Of a stretch of DNA of 64,000 nt, positions 34,514-42,431 are shown piece by piece; position 1 is the first letter of the stretch; each line of letters opens with the position of its first letter. Source of the stretch: Paenibacillus sp. MAHUQ-63 (GTDB lineage Bacteria; Bacillota; Bacilli; Paenibacillales; NBRC-103111); contig NZ_JARADB010000007.1 of the NCBI RefSeq assembly GCF_028765165.1, positions 62,001 through 126,000 of the forward strand, written 5' to 3'. The position numbers and the translations under genes were made by a program. Under the pieces are notes generated by a model, which was not told where the DNA came from, did no database searches, and was given only the letters and a program-made list of their open reading frames with translations.

Positions 34514-35619
34514 AGGAACCGGTAAGACTGGGCAGCTATCCCCCTTCCGATGTTACATTCTTGCTGAAGGATTTGCGCGGTGTGCAGCTGGAGAAATCGA
34601 CGGATGACAGGGAACGGGCTATTCAATCCGGTACGCATTACTCCGAAATGCTCCCGGTCGAGAAGCAGCCGTCTCCCGATTATTTGCAGCTGTATCATGA
34701 GACGCTGCAGATGTCGGCCCGGAAGGCAGCCCTCGCAATTGGAACGACAGCGGAACTCATTCGCAGCCGTAAGGGGGCGAACACAGTGCTCGTCTCATTG
34801 GCGAGAGCAGGCACGCCGGTGGGCATTCTGATCCGGCGCTATTTGTTGGAGATGCATGGCTTAGACATACCGCATTACAGCATCTCCATTATTCGCGGGA
34901 AAGGCATTGACGAGAATGCCCTAATCTATATCCTGCAGAAGCATCCGGAGGCCAGGATTCAGTTCGTCGACGGCTGGACAGGCAAGGGGGCGATCCGCAA
35001 AGTGCTGGCTGAGGCATGCGCCCAGATGGAGCGTCACTACGGCATCAAGTTGGACGATGATTTGGCCGTGCTGGCCGATCCTGGACATTGTGCGGAATGG
35101 TTCGGCACGAGAGAGGACTTCCTCATCCCGAGTGCTTGCTTGAACGCAACGGTGTCAGGTCTGATGAGCCGGACGGTGCTTCGTGACGATTTGATCGGGC
35201 CGTACGACTTCCACGGCTCCAAATTTTATGAAGAGTGGCTGGAGCAGGATCTCTCCAATCATTTTATAGCGGCCATCACGCCGTTCTTTGGCGATATCTT
35301 TGCGCAGGCAAGGCAGCAGGCAGATCATTGGCTTGCCCATCCGCCTGCGATAACCTGGCAAGGGCTGCACGATATTAAGGCGATTCAACAGGCGTTCGAG
35401 ATCGCGGATATAAACCTGATTAAACCGGGGGTTGGAGAAACAACCCGCGTCCTGCTTCGCAGGGTACCATGGCGCATTCTCGTTGATCGCTTGGATAATC
35501 CGAATATTCGCCATATTCGGCTCCTGGCGGAAGCGAGAGATGTGCCGGTCGAGGTGTATCCGGGCCTAACGTATTCCTGCTGCGGGATGATTAAGTCTGT
35601 GAAAGGGGATGCCGAATAA
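34486..35619 (+). CDS. StiP family PRTase-like protein with PELOTA-type domain
   Basis: The 377-residue protein belongs to the family often labelled 'cysteine protease StiP', which comparative analysis reads as a divergent phosphoribosyltransferase with a C-terminal PELOTA-type RNA-binding domain. The PRTase part shows VSLARAGTPVGILIRR (about 105-120) and the PRPP-like loop FVDGWTGKGAI (about 160-170). The last 55 residues (VLLRRVPWRILVD to GLTYSCCGMIKS) look like an L7Ae/Pelota fold. The protease label is doubtful; no catalytic dyad is evident. AAGGAGGGAG lies before the ATG at 34486, which overlaps the previous gene by 28 bases. Confidence 0.85.
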   Translation: MEDWRSRPVKEPVRLGSYPPSDVTFLLKDLRGVQLEKSTDDRERAIQSGTHYSEMLPVEKQPSPDYLQLYHETLQMSARKAALAIGTTAELIRSRKGANTVLVSLARAGTPVGILIRRYLLEMHGLDIPHYSISIIRGKGIDENALIYILQKHPEARIQFVDGWTGKGAIRKVLAEACAQMERHYGIKLDDDLAVLADPGHCAEWFGTREDFLIPSACLNATVSGLMSRTVLRDDLIGPYDFHGSKFYEEWLEQDLSNHFIAAITPFFGDIFAQARQQADHWLAHPPAITWQGLHDIKAIQQAFEIADINLIKPGVGETTRVLLRRVPWRILVDRLDNPNIRHIRLLAEARDVPVEVYPGLTYSCCGMIKSVKGDAE

Positions 35620-35620
35620 G

Positions 35621-36457
35621 ATGATATTTGCCAGCGACTTGGATCAGACCTTGATCTACTCACAGCCCGAAGACCGAGCGGCCGAACTGGGCAGCCGCAT
35701 TGTCATTGCCGAGTTGATCGATGGCAAAGTGAGATCGTATATGTCAGCAGACGCCTTCCAACTGCTCAAGGAACTTATGGCGCAGCTGACGTTCATCCCC
35801 GTGACGACGAGAACGCTGCATCAATATTTCCGCATACATTTGGTCAGCCAAATCTTGAAGCCGGCCTACGCCGTAACAAGCAATGGCGGGAACATCGTGA
35901 TCGACGGCCAGCCGGACCTCGAATGGCAATCGCATATTCTGAACCTTGTGAAGCAATCGAGCTCCCACGTCGAGGAGGTCCGGAGACTGATGGAACAGGT
36001 GCTTCATCCGGAATGGGTCATTTCCTCCAGCTATTGCGATGAGTTGTTCTTCTCTCACATTGTGCAGCGGGATAAAATTCCGCGTCAAGAAGTGAGCCAG
36101 ATGATCGATGAGCTTCGGCGTATGGGGTGGAACACCTCCATTCAAGGCAGGAAAATTTATGTTGTCCCTGCAGCTGTCAACAAAAGGGATGCCGTAGCGC
36201 ATCTGAAGACGATGCTGGGGGATGACAAGATCATAGCGTCCGGCGATTCGCTGCTGGATCAAATCTTGCTGGACTTTGCCGATTATGCGATAGCGCCGAG
36301 ACATGGAGAGTTATTCAGGCAAGAGCAGCTGCAGCAAACGGGTGAGTACAAGTTCACAGAGGCATCCGGCATTTTTGCAACCGATGAGATTCTGGCTTAT
36401 GTACAAACGCTTCCTAACGAGAATCATCATTCCTTCCGAATAAAGGAGTCCTCATGA
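35621..36457 (+). CDS. HAD-superfamily phosphatase of Ter cluster
   Basis: The 278-residue protein is a Cof/sucrose-phosphatase-type HAD hydrolase. Motif I is ASDLDQTL with nucleophile Asp6 and acid Asp8, motif II is IPVTTRT, motif III the lysine in NKRDAV, and motif IV IASGDSLLDQ. It would remove a phosphate from the pathway intermediate. The ATG at 35621 lies one base after the StiP stop; an alternative ATG at 35609 abuts the AAGGGG site and is less likely. The stop overlaps the ATP-grasp start (ATGA). Confidence 0.87.
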   Translation: MIFASDLDQTLIYSQPEDRAAELGSRIVIAELIDGKVRSYMSADAFQLLKELMAQLTFIPVTTRTLHQYFRIHLVSQILKPAYAVTSNGGNIVIDGQPDLEWQSHILNLVKQSSSHVEEVRRLMEQVLHPEWVISSSYCDELFFSHIVQRDKIPRQEVSQMIDELRRMGWNTSIQGRKIYVVPAAVNKRDAVAHLKTMLGDDKIIASGDSLLDQILLDFADYAIAPRHGELFRQEQLQQTGEYKFTEASGIFATDEILAYVQTLPNENHHSFRIKESS

Positions 36458-37476
36458 AAAAAGTATGGTTTAACCGCTGGTTTTCGGTCGCTTATCACTA
36501 CATGAACAGCATTCGCAACAATGAGGACGGCATGGCCTTCAAGATGTATGCGACGCATCCGGATCGTGCGCATATGGCTCTGCAAGCGGCAGATTATGCG
36601 GACACGGAGCCGGTGCTCGGCGATGACGATTATATCGAATTTGCGCTGGGCTTCTGCAAGCAGCATGGCATTGACGTCTTCATCCCGCGTCTGCATATGT
36701 ATGCAATTGCGAAGCATTTGGATGAATTTGAGAAGATCGGCACCCGAGTCACCGTATGCCGTGATCTGGAGCTGCTGGAGAATTTGCTCGAAAAGCAAAA
36801 ATTTTACGAAGCTATCCGCGATAAAAATATCCTCAGCATCCCGGATTATCATGTGGTGAATACGGCCGATCAGTTCATGGACGCTTACAAATCGCTGAGC
36901 CATGCAGGTCATCAAGTCTGCATGAAGCCAACCAATGCCGAAGGCGGTACAGGCTTCCGCATTATTAGCAACGAACGTAACGCCTTGAAGGACTTATTCG
37001 GGACGGTTACCCCTTATCTCACTTCGGATCAAGCTTATCGAACATTATCGTCCGTTGAGCGTTTCGATGACCTCATGGTGATGGAGCTGTTGGGCGGATA
37101 TGAGTACAGCATCGATTGCTTGGCCACCGCCTCCGGCGAATTGTTAGCGGCTGTCCCGCGCCGCAAAGCGGACGGGCGTCTGCGCGTGCTGGAAGAAGTG
37201 CCCGAGCTGATTGAGATTGCGAACAAGGTTGCAGCCGCATACCGTATTCCATTCAACTATAATATTCAAGTGAAGTACAATCAGGGCGTGCCCAAATTGC
37301 TCGAAATCAACCCGAGAATGTCCGGCGGCCTGCATGTCACGTGCTTGTCGGGTATTAATTTCCCGTACTTGGCAGTGAAATCAATCTTGGGCGGACAGGT
37401 TGAGATTCAGAAGCCCCGGTTCGGCATCACGGCCAGTCATATTGAAACTTACATGATTATGAACTTAGGCGAATAA
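36454..37476 (+). CDS. ATP-grasp ligase of Ter cluster
   Basis: The 340-residue protein has an ATP-grasp fold of the carbamoyl-phosphate-synthase type. Visible motifs are CMKPTNAEGGTGFRII (phosphate-binding loop, about 153-168), VMELLGGYEYSIDCLA (about 208-223) and the Mg-binding LEINPRMSGGLH (about 283-294). It would ligate an amino acid or other carboxylate to an amine or hydroxyl in the product of the preceding enzymes. AAAGGAG precedes the ATG, which overlaps the HAD stop by four bases. It is the last gene of the tightly coupled enzyme block. Confidence 0.87.
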   Translation: MKKVWFNRWFSVAYHYMNSIRNNEDGMAFKMYATHPDRAHMALQAADYADTEPVLGDDDYIEFALGFCKQHGIDVFIPRLHMYAIAKHLDEFEKIGTRVTVCRDLELLENLLEKQKFYEAIRDKNILSIPDYHVVNTADQFMDAYKSLSHAGHQVCMKPTNAEGGTGFRIISNERNALKDLFGTVTPYLTSDQAYRTLSSVERFDDLMVMELLGGYEYSIDCLATASGELLAAVPRRKADGRLRVLEEVPELIEIANKVAAAYRIPFNYNIQVKYNQGVPKLLEINPRMSGGLHVTCLSGINFPYLAVKSILGGQVEIQKPRFGITASHIETYMIMNLGE

Positions 37477-37548
37477 AGGCGAATAAATGAAGCTGCGCAT
37501 CATATCTTTGAATATAGACGATTAAATCATTCAAAGAAGGTGCACTGC

Positions 37549-37650
37549 ATGATGATTGGCGGGATCATACTCTCTGGAATCATCGTCGTTCTCATTGTCG
37601 TCGCAGCCTCGGAAAAAGCGGAATCCGTATCTAAATTTATTGAAAAATAG
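37549..37650 (+). CDS. 33-residue single-helix membrane peptide
   Basis: A short frame begins MMIGGIILSGIIVVLIVVA and ends with the charged tail SEKAESVSKFIEK. One hydrophobic helix is followed by an amphipathic end. GAAGGTG lies 8 bases before the first ATG, the frame ends 8 bases before a clear terminator, and it sits 72 bases after the Ter enzyme block. These signals make translation likely. No function can be assigned; it could modulate TerC or another membrane protein. Confidence 0.6.
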   Translation: MMIGGIILSGIIVVLIVVAASEKAESVSKFIEK

Positions 37651-37658
37651 TCATCTAT

Positions 37659-37684
37659 GAAACCTGCAAAGGTTTCTTTTTTTT
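37659..37684 (+). terminator. Terminator after Ter cluster and small peptide
   Basis: A 7-bp stem (GAAACCT with AGGTTTC, loop GCAA) is followed by eight T. Confidence 0.85.
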
Positions 37685-37738
37685 CATCGGTTTTGGTAGA
37701 ATAAAGAATAGAGTGTGTAAGGCTCTGGAGGGGATAAT

Positions 37739-38320
37739 TTGCTGGATTTTACATTCGAAATCATGGATGAATACACAATTAATACAAGAATTTTGTATGC
37801 GAATGAGTGGTTTACTTTCAATCTCTATGAGAAAGACCATGTATGGACGCTTCATCCTTTTGACGGCATGCTGATTCGCAATAAAGATATGTGTGAGCTT
37901 GTGATGAACGAGCTTCTCAAGAATAAGTATTTTCACGTGATGTGTGCGAAAGAAAATATCATTCTATCGGAAATACGGACGACAGTCGACGTAGGCAGAC
38001 GATCGGGCAATCCCGAGCCCATCCCCGTCCCCTCCTCATCACGCAGAGAGAGACCGCCTCAGAATGAATTGCCCGATGATATCCAAGCGTTCATGGACTA
38101 TCATGATTTGGAGGATATCCTCGAGATTGAGAAAGAGTTCGTTCATAAACGTCTGACGTTCTACAAGCAAATGCTGGAGATCATGTTTATGCAGGGCGGA
38201 GGTCCGGACGATCGGGAATTTAGAGAAATTCAGTCTTTGTTCACGATGTATAAAGAAATGCTCGAGAGGTTGAACGGTTGGAACGACCGGGACTCCTCGG
38301 GTAATAACAGAAGATGGTAG
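37739..38320 (+). CDS. Unknown soluble protein upstream of ECF sigma gene
   Basis: The 193-residue protein has an N-terminal beta-rich part (about 1-85, MLDFTFEIMDEYTINTRILY...), a proline/arginine-rich linker (about 86-115) and a helical C-terminal part (about 118-180) rich in acidic and methionine residues. It starts at a TTG with GGAGGGG six bases before it and lies 21 bases before the sigma factor gene, so the two are co-transcribed. No membrane segment is present, so it is not a classical anti-sigma factor; a soluble regulator of the sigma factor is possible. I recognise no family. Confidence 0.72.
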   Translation: MLDFTFEIMDEYTINTRILYANEWFTFNLYEKDHVWTLHPFDGMLIRNKDMCELVMNELLKNKYFHVMCAKENIILSEIRTTVDVGRRSGNPEPIPVPSSSRRERPPQNELPDDIQAFMDYHDLEDILEIEKEFVHKRLTFYKQMLEIMFMQGGGPDDREFREIQSLFTMYKEMLERLNGWNDRDSSGNNRRW

Positions 38321-38341
38321 AGATGATAAAGGAGCTGTAAT

Positions 38342-38950
38342 ATGCTGCGATTAAGCGATAGTCAACTTGCAACAATGTGGACTCAAGGGGATTCCAAAGC
38401 GTTCGGCCGGCTTCTTGAGTTGTATAAAGACAAAATTTACCGATTAGCTTATCGCATGCTGCGCAACAAGTCGGATTCCGAGGATGTCGTGCAGGAGACG
38501 TTTCTACGAGCGTACCAGCATTCCCACCGATTTGATGCGAGCAAAAACTTCTCAACTTGGATTTTCAGCATTGGCAAGAACGTGACCATTGATGTGCTGC
38601 GTAAAAAGAAGTCGGAGCTGTCCATGGATACGAATCCGCATCCATATAAGGATGCACTGCCTTTCTATGAGAAGTTGACGAGCCAGGACAAAACGCCGGA
38701 GGTTCAGTTGATCGAGCAGGAGACAGCCGAACAAGTGGAGAGGATGATCCGCGACCTGCCGGAGAAGTATAAAACGCTGATCGTGTACAAATATTTCCTG
38801 GATATGTCGTTGGAGGATATCTCCAAAGAGGTGGGACTGCCTGTGTCCACAATCAAAACAAGATTGTTTCGCGGCCGCAATTTCATTAAGCGCAAGTGGG
38901 GTTCGCTCTTCTTCATGCTGCAAAGCCTGACGCCTGTCATCGTACTCTAA
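38342..38950 (+). CDS. ECF-type RNA polymerase sigma factor (SigW-like)
   Basis: The 202-residue protein has sigma region 2 (about 25-95, with YRLAYRMLRNKSDSEDVVQETFLRAY and NFSTWIFSIGKN) and region 4 (about 135-190, with LPEKYKTLIVYKYFLDMSLEDISKEVGLPVSTIKTRLFRGR-type helix-turn-helix). It resembles SigW of Bacillus. A transmembrane anti-sigma gene normally follows; here a pentapeptide-repeat gene follows instead, so control must come from elsewhere. It lies within 1 kb of the Ter cluster, whose promoter has the SigW-type consensus; the link is inference. AAAGGAGCTG precedes the ATG. Confidence 0.9.
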   Translation: MLRLSDSQLATMWTQGDSKAFGRLLELYKDKIYRLAYRMLRNKSDSEDVVQETFLRAYQHSHRFDASKNFSTWIFSIGKNVTIDVLRKKKSELSMDTNPHPYKDALPFYEKLTSQDKTPEVQLIEQETAEQVERMIRDLPEKYKTLIVYKYFLDMSLEDISKEVGLPVSTIKTRLFRGRNFIKRKWGSLFFMLQSLTPVIVL

Positions 38951-38989
38951 TCAACATTCCTATTAACCGATAGAGGAGTATCTATTACT

Positions 38990-39634
38990 ATGAGCAATAC
39001 CAAAATTGATGCACCCAAAATGCCGAAAGAATTACCGTTAATCTCTTTGCCGGAGGAAAAGCTGGAAGCGGAAGATAACTATCATACAGGAATCATTAGC
39101 GATTGTACCATCGATAATCAGAAAGCATCCAAAGTTGCATTTGATAAAATCATCTTCCGCAATGTAACCTTTACCCGGATTGCCATGAAAGACCTTGAAT
39201 TAACGGATGTTATTTTTGAAAAATGCGATCTGTCCAATGTGGATTTCGGAGAAGCGACGATTCATCGGACGGAATTCCGTAATTGCAAAATTATGGGTAT
39301 GGATTTGACAGGAGCGACCATTCGTAATGTTTTATTCGATTCCTGCTTAGGCGATTATGTCAATTTCCGAATGGCTAACTTTAGACAGATTGCTTTCCAG
39401 GATTGCTCGCTATTAAGCGCGGACTTCTACGAGACAACGCTTCAGAAAGTATATTTCGATAACTGCAAGCTGGACCGTGCCCAATTCACAGGGGCTAAGC
39501 TAACAGGCATCGATCTCAGCTCCTGTGATTTCACGAATTTAGGTGCAGGCGTAGAGGAATTGCGCGGCTGCATCATTTCAAGAGGACAAGCTTCTGTATT
39601 TGCGAGTCTTTTAGGGCTTATACTAAAGGAATAA
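38990..39634 (+). CDS. Pentapeptide-repeat protein
   Basis: The 214-residue protein is built of A(D/N)LXX-type repeats from about residue 40 to 185 (FRNVTFTRIAMKDLELTDVIF, CDLSNVDFGEA, FYETTLQKVYFDNC), forming a right-handed beta-helix. Some such proteins mimic DNA and protect gyrase from inhibitors; whether this one does cannot be judged. GAGGAG precedes the ATG, and it lies 39 bases after the sigma gene, probably in the same transcript. Confidence 0.87.
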   Translation: MSNTKIDAPKMPKELPLISLPEEKLEAEDNYHTGIISDCTIDNQKASKVAFDKIIFRNVTFTRIAMKDLELTDVIFEKCDLSNVDFGEATIHRTEFRNCKIMGMDLTGATIRNVLFDSCLGDYVNFRMANFRQIAFQDCSLLSADFYETTLQKVYFDNCKLDRAQFTGAKLTGIDLSSCDFTNLGAGVEELRGCIISRGQASVFASLLGLILKE

Positions 39635-39662
39635 ACGCAATCGATGAAATGAGGAGACTGTC

Positions 39663-40226
39663 GTGAAATTTGGATTTGATATTGATGATACGCTTATCAA
39701 CTTAAGGGAACACGCTTTCCGTATTTATAATCGGGAACTGAAACAGAACGTGGGCTTAGATATATTTGATGCGCTAAAAACGATGGAGATTCACGAAGCA
39801 TTCGGACTGACGAAAGAAGAGGGCGGGAGGCTGTGGAAGAGCCTCCGTGATGATATTTATTATTCGGACTGCGCCCCCTTCCCGCATGCTCGTGAAATTT
39901 TGCATGAGCTGGTGAAGCGAGGCCACGAGGTGTACTACATCACAGCTAGAGCCAAGGAACATACGGAACGGACACGCGAGTGGCTGGTTCAAAACGGCTT
40001 TCCCGTTGCGGACGGGCATTTCTTCTGCGGGATGAGCGATTCGGAGAAAGTACATATCATCGACGATTTGAAGTTGGACTATTATTTCGACGATAAGCCG
40101 ACCGTTCTGGAAACCTTATCCCATTTGCCGGTGAAAGCATACGTCAAAGACAGATCCTACAATCAACAGCTAGATCTGCCGAGGATTACCTCTTGGGATC
40201 AGCTTCTTGACGAATTACAGTCATAG
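39663..40226 (+). CDS. 5'(3')-deoxyribonucleotidase-like HAD phosphatase
   Basis: The 187-residue protein matches the NT5C-type 5'-nucleotidases of the HAD superfamily. Motif I is FDIDDTLINL near the N-terminus, motif II YYITARAKEH, and DDLKLDYYFDDKP carries motifs III/IV. It would dephosphorylate nucleoside monophosphates or a related compound. The start is a GTG with GAGGAG upstream, 28 bases after the pentapeptide gene. Its closeness to the Ter nucleoside-like pathway is notable but may be accidental. Confidence 0.83.
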   Translation: MKFGFDIDDTLINLREHAFRIYNRELKQNVGLDIFDALKTMEIHEAFGLTKEEGGRLWKSLRDDIYYSDCAPFPHAREILHELVKRGHEVYYITARAKEHTERTREWLVQNGFPVADGHFFCGMSDSEKVHIIDDLKLDYYFDDKPTVLETLSHLPVKAYVKDRSYNQQLDLPRITSWDQLLDELQS

Positions 40227-40230
40227 GTGT

Positions 40231-40422
40231 CTATATCTGGATCGAGTCACCCGGCTGTAAGGAAATTAAATTTGTGATACCTTCGAAGGACAGCTGCCTA
40301 ACTAGGGCGGCTGTTTCTTTATACGGGGCATGAACTAAAAGCTTGAAAGGGCTGTTCATGTCTTGGGTCATCTTACGCACATCAGGCATACCCTGATGGA
40401 GTTCGTAGCGTAACGCTTGCAT
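40231..40422 (-). CDS. Possible small protein of unknown function
   Basis: A frame of 63 residues ends with the protein-like sequence LVRQLSFEGITNLISLQPG and contains no obvious low-complexity artefact. It remains open upstream to about 40520, where AGGAGG occurs, but no canonical start codon lies near that site in frame. Either an unusual or internal ATG is used, or it is a decaying gene. I recognise no family. It is convergent to the 5'-nucleotidase gene with only 4 bases between them. Confidence 0.35.
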   Translation of the reverse strand: MQALRYELHQGMPDVRKMTQDMNSPFKLLVHAPYKETAALVRQLSFEGITNLISLQPGDSIQI

Positions 40423-40621
40423 TTGGCAGCCGCGTGCGGCATCACTTAAAGGCCAGCAGTCTCTGGGCTTGGGTTCGCTCCTCCTATTATGATAGTACGT
40501 CCATGGCGAGTGATTTCATTTACAAAAAAGACATGCCGAAATCACAATCCCATGACAAATCTTCCTTATGCTCTTCTCTGTGAGGAAGAAGACTTACTAA
40601 GTAGTCAAAGGAGATGAATGA

Positions 40622-41485
40622 ATGATCAGAAAGTACACATTAAGAATGGCATTGGCTGTACTCTTCGGAGCTGTTTCAGTCGCAGGAATCGGAGGATCTC
40701 CACAGTCCGTTGAGGCAGCGAGTAATATGGTTCCGGATTATGAGGTTAAGCTTCTGCTTAATCCCAGCACGGTTCTTGGCACGGATTATAAACTCACAAG
40801 CAGTGTGAAAACCGCCTTCGGGATGCCGGATACGGTGACCAAGATGAATGTTCAATTCCTGGATACGAATGCTAAGGATATCTACAACAATGGATGGAGT
40901 CCGCGAATTCGCAAAACGGAAGGCGAGGATAACTTCGAGCTTAGTTATAAGAAACGTTATTCCATCACAGGTAACGATATCAATAGTGCCCTGACATTAG
41001 CTAACCAAGAAGGTTTTGATTCCGGCGATACGGGCTATGAAGCACAAATCGAGTGGGGATATCAGAAAAAAACGCTCAGTATTACTCGTACCAAAAGCGG
41101 CAGTAAATCCGGATACAGCGGTATGGATCTCCCCAATCAATCAGATTCACGCAGTCTTCTAATTAATAATGCTCCTGATAAGTTTAATAATTGGGTTTCT
41201 GACGGATGGGGAACGAGCAAACTATCCTCCTCACGCATCTATGGTCCCGTTCTGGCTAAGCGTTCGATCGGTACATGGAGCGGGCAGCAATTGTATATCG
41301 AAGTGTGGCCTATTCGAAATGCGGCGGGAACAGGCACGGAATACATAGTGGAAGCTTCTTTCAAAACGAAAAGCGAGTCGGAGGCTTCAACGAAACATGA
41401 TGAATTAATTGCTTACCTGCAGGCCAAAGGCTGGTTCTTACCCCAGGATTCATTAAAAACACAGCTTATGATGGATCGATATTAA
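40622..41485 (+). CDS. Secreted protein with predicted CYTH-like fold
   Basis: The 287-residue product has a signal peptide (about 1-32, ending VEAAS). The mature part carries signs of a CYTH/triphosphate-tunnel fold: an ExExK-like DYEVK at its start, then VQFLDTNAKDIYNNGWSPRIRK (the DTxxxxLxxxxxxLRxR block), ELSYKKRY (the LTxK strand) and paired charged strands YEAQIEWGY and GQQLYIEVWP. CYTH enzymes are normally cytosolic and act on triphosphates or polyphosphate, so a secreted one is unusual. AAAGGAGATG precedes the ATG. It stands alone and ends with a hairpin terminator. Confidence 0.75.
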   Translation: MIRKYTLRMALAVLFGAVSVAGIGGSPQSVEAASNMVPDYEVKLLLNPSTVLGTDYKLTSSVKTAFGMPDTVTKMNVQFLDTNAKDIYNNGWSPRIRKTEGEDNFELSYKKRYSITGNDINSALTLANQEGFDSGDTGYEAQIEWGYQKKTLSITRTKSGSKSGYSGMDLPNQSDSRSLLINNAPDKFNNWVSDGWGTSKLSSSRIYGPVLAKRSIGTWSGQQLYIEVWPIRNAAGTGTEYIVEASFKTKSESEASTKHDELIAYLQAKGWFLPQDSLKTQLMMDRY

Positions 41486-42431
41486 ATAAGCCAAGACTCA
41501 CAGCCGACCACCTTTCTCGAAGGTGGTTTTCCTTATGGCGGTGTCTGTGCCCACTATCCCTAGCGCTCAGAAAACGGAAACAATCGGTACTTGCATGAGT
41601 AAAGACAAGCCGGCATAAATGAGGAAATACCGGGATATTACGGGCTGTCAGATTGTATCGATAGCAAAACTCATCAAGATACTTTTGTAAATACTTAGCG
41701 CCAAGGCCATGAAAGCTTCGATTTATCCAATTGCCGGCTTGTCTGGCCAGCTGAAGCAATGGACGACAACGTATGGGCGTATAGAAGCCTGTTGTTATTT
41801 CTATATTGCGCACGGCAGGGTCAATATGTTGGTTATGAAACGAATGTAGATCGCGGCGAGATATATGCTTGTTGGTTGGGAGCTGAGGGATGATATGTTT
41901 GATTTTGAGATAACCGGATTCATTGCTGTGGATTTCTGAAGAGCCAAGCAGGAGAAGGTGCTCTTGTGGATGCTTACGGACGGTGGGATTGTATGGACGT
42001 CCATAAATGGCAGAATTAATAATAACAGTGCCGGTCAGAGGCGTTTGTGCGTCCCACAGATGGATCAATGATCTTATTTTATGCAGGATTAACCATGCCG
42101 TTTTGTAGGTGACTTGAATGATATGCGAGAGTTTGACAGCGCTGGTACCCTCCTCCGAACAGGAGACAAGAAATAATGCTGCAAACCACTTCCGAAGACT
42201 GGTCCGACTCCCTTCGATAACGGTTCCGGAGGTCAGTGAAGCTTGATGACGGCAGCGGCTGCACTCGTATAGCGGAAGTCGGCGCGTATTAATTAAATAG
42301 GCGTGCCTAAAGCTGCATTGTGGACAGGAGAAGCCTTGTGGCCATTTGACACGGAAGAGATATTCCGCACAAGCGGCTTCGGTGGAGAAACGTTCCATAA
42401 ACTGCTCGAAAGACAATTTTGAAAAGTCCAA
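41466..42431 (-). pseudogene. Degenerate IS1595/ISXO2-type transposase
   Basis: The 321-residue frame has an N-terminal zinc ribbon (CPQC and CSRC, about residues 34-56) and the C-terminal FHGLGAKYLQKYLDEFCYRYN signature of the ISXO2-like DDE transposases. Where the first catalytic acid is normally found (VExDE) it reads TVIINSAIYGRP, and no convincing DDE triad remains, so it is either inactive or domesticated. The TTG start at 42431 follows GGAGGG. The last 20 bases overlap the convergent secreted CYTH-like gene, and the C-terminal tail past residue 275 looks unrelated to the family. No terminal inverted repeats were found. Confidence 0.7.
41507..41530 (+). terminator. Terminator of secreted CYTH-like gene
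   Basis: ACCACCTT pairs with AAGGTGGT (8 bp, loop TCTCG), followed by TTT. It lies inside the 3' end of the transposase frame, which supports that frame's 3' end being decayed. Confidence 0.7.

Noticed and set aside
34486..35619. Cysteine protease activity for the StiP family protein
   Set aside because: No Cys-His dyad context is visible, while PRTase-like and PELOTA-like blocks are; the protease name is treated as historical.
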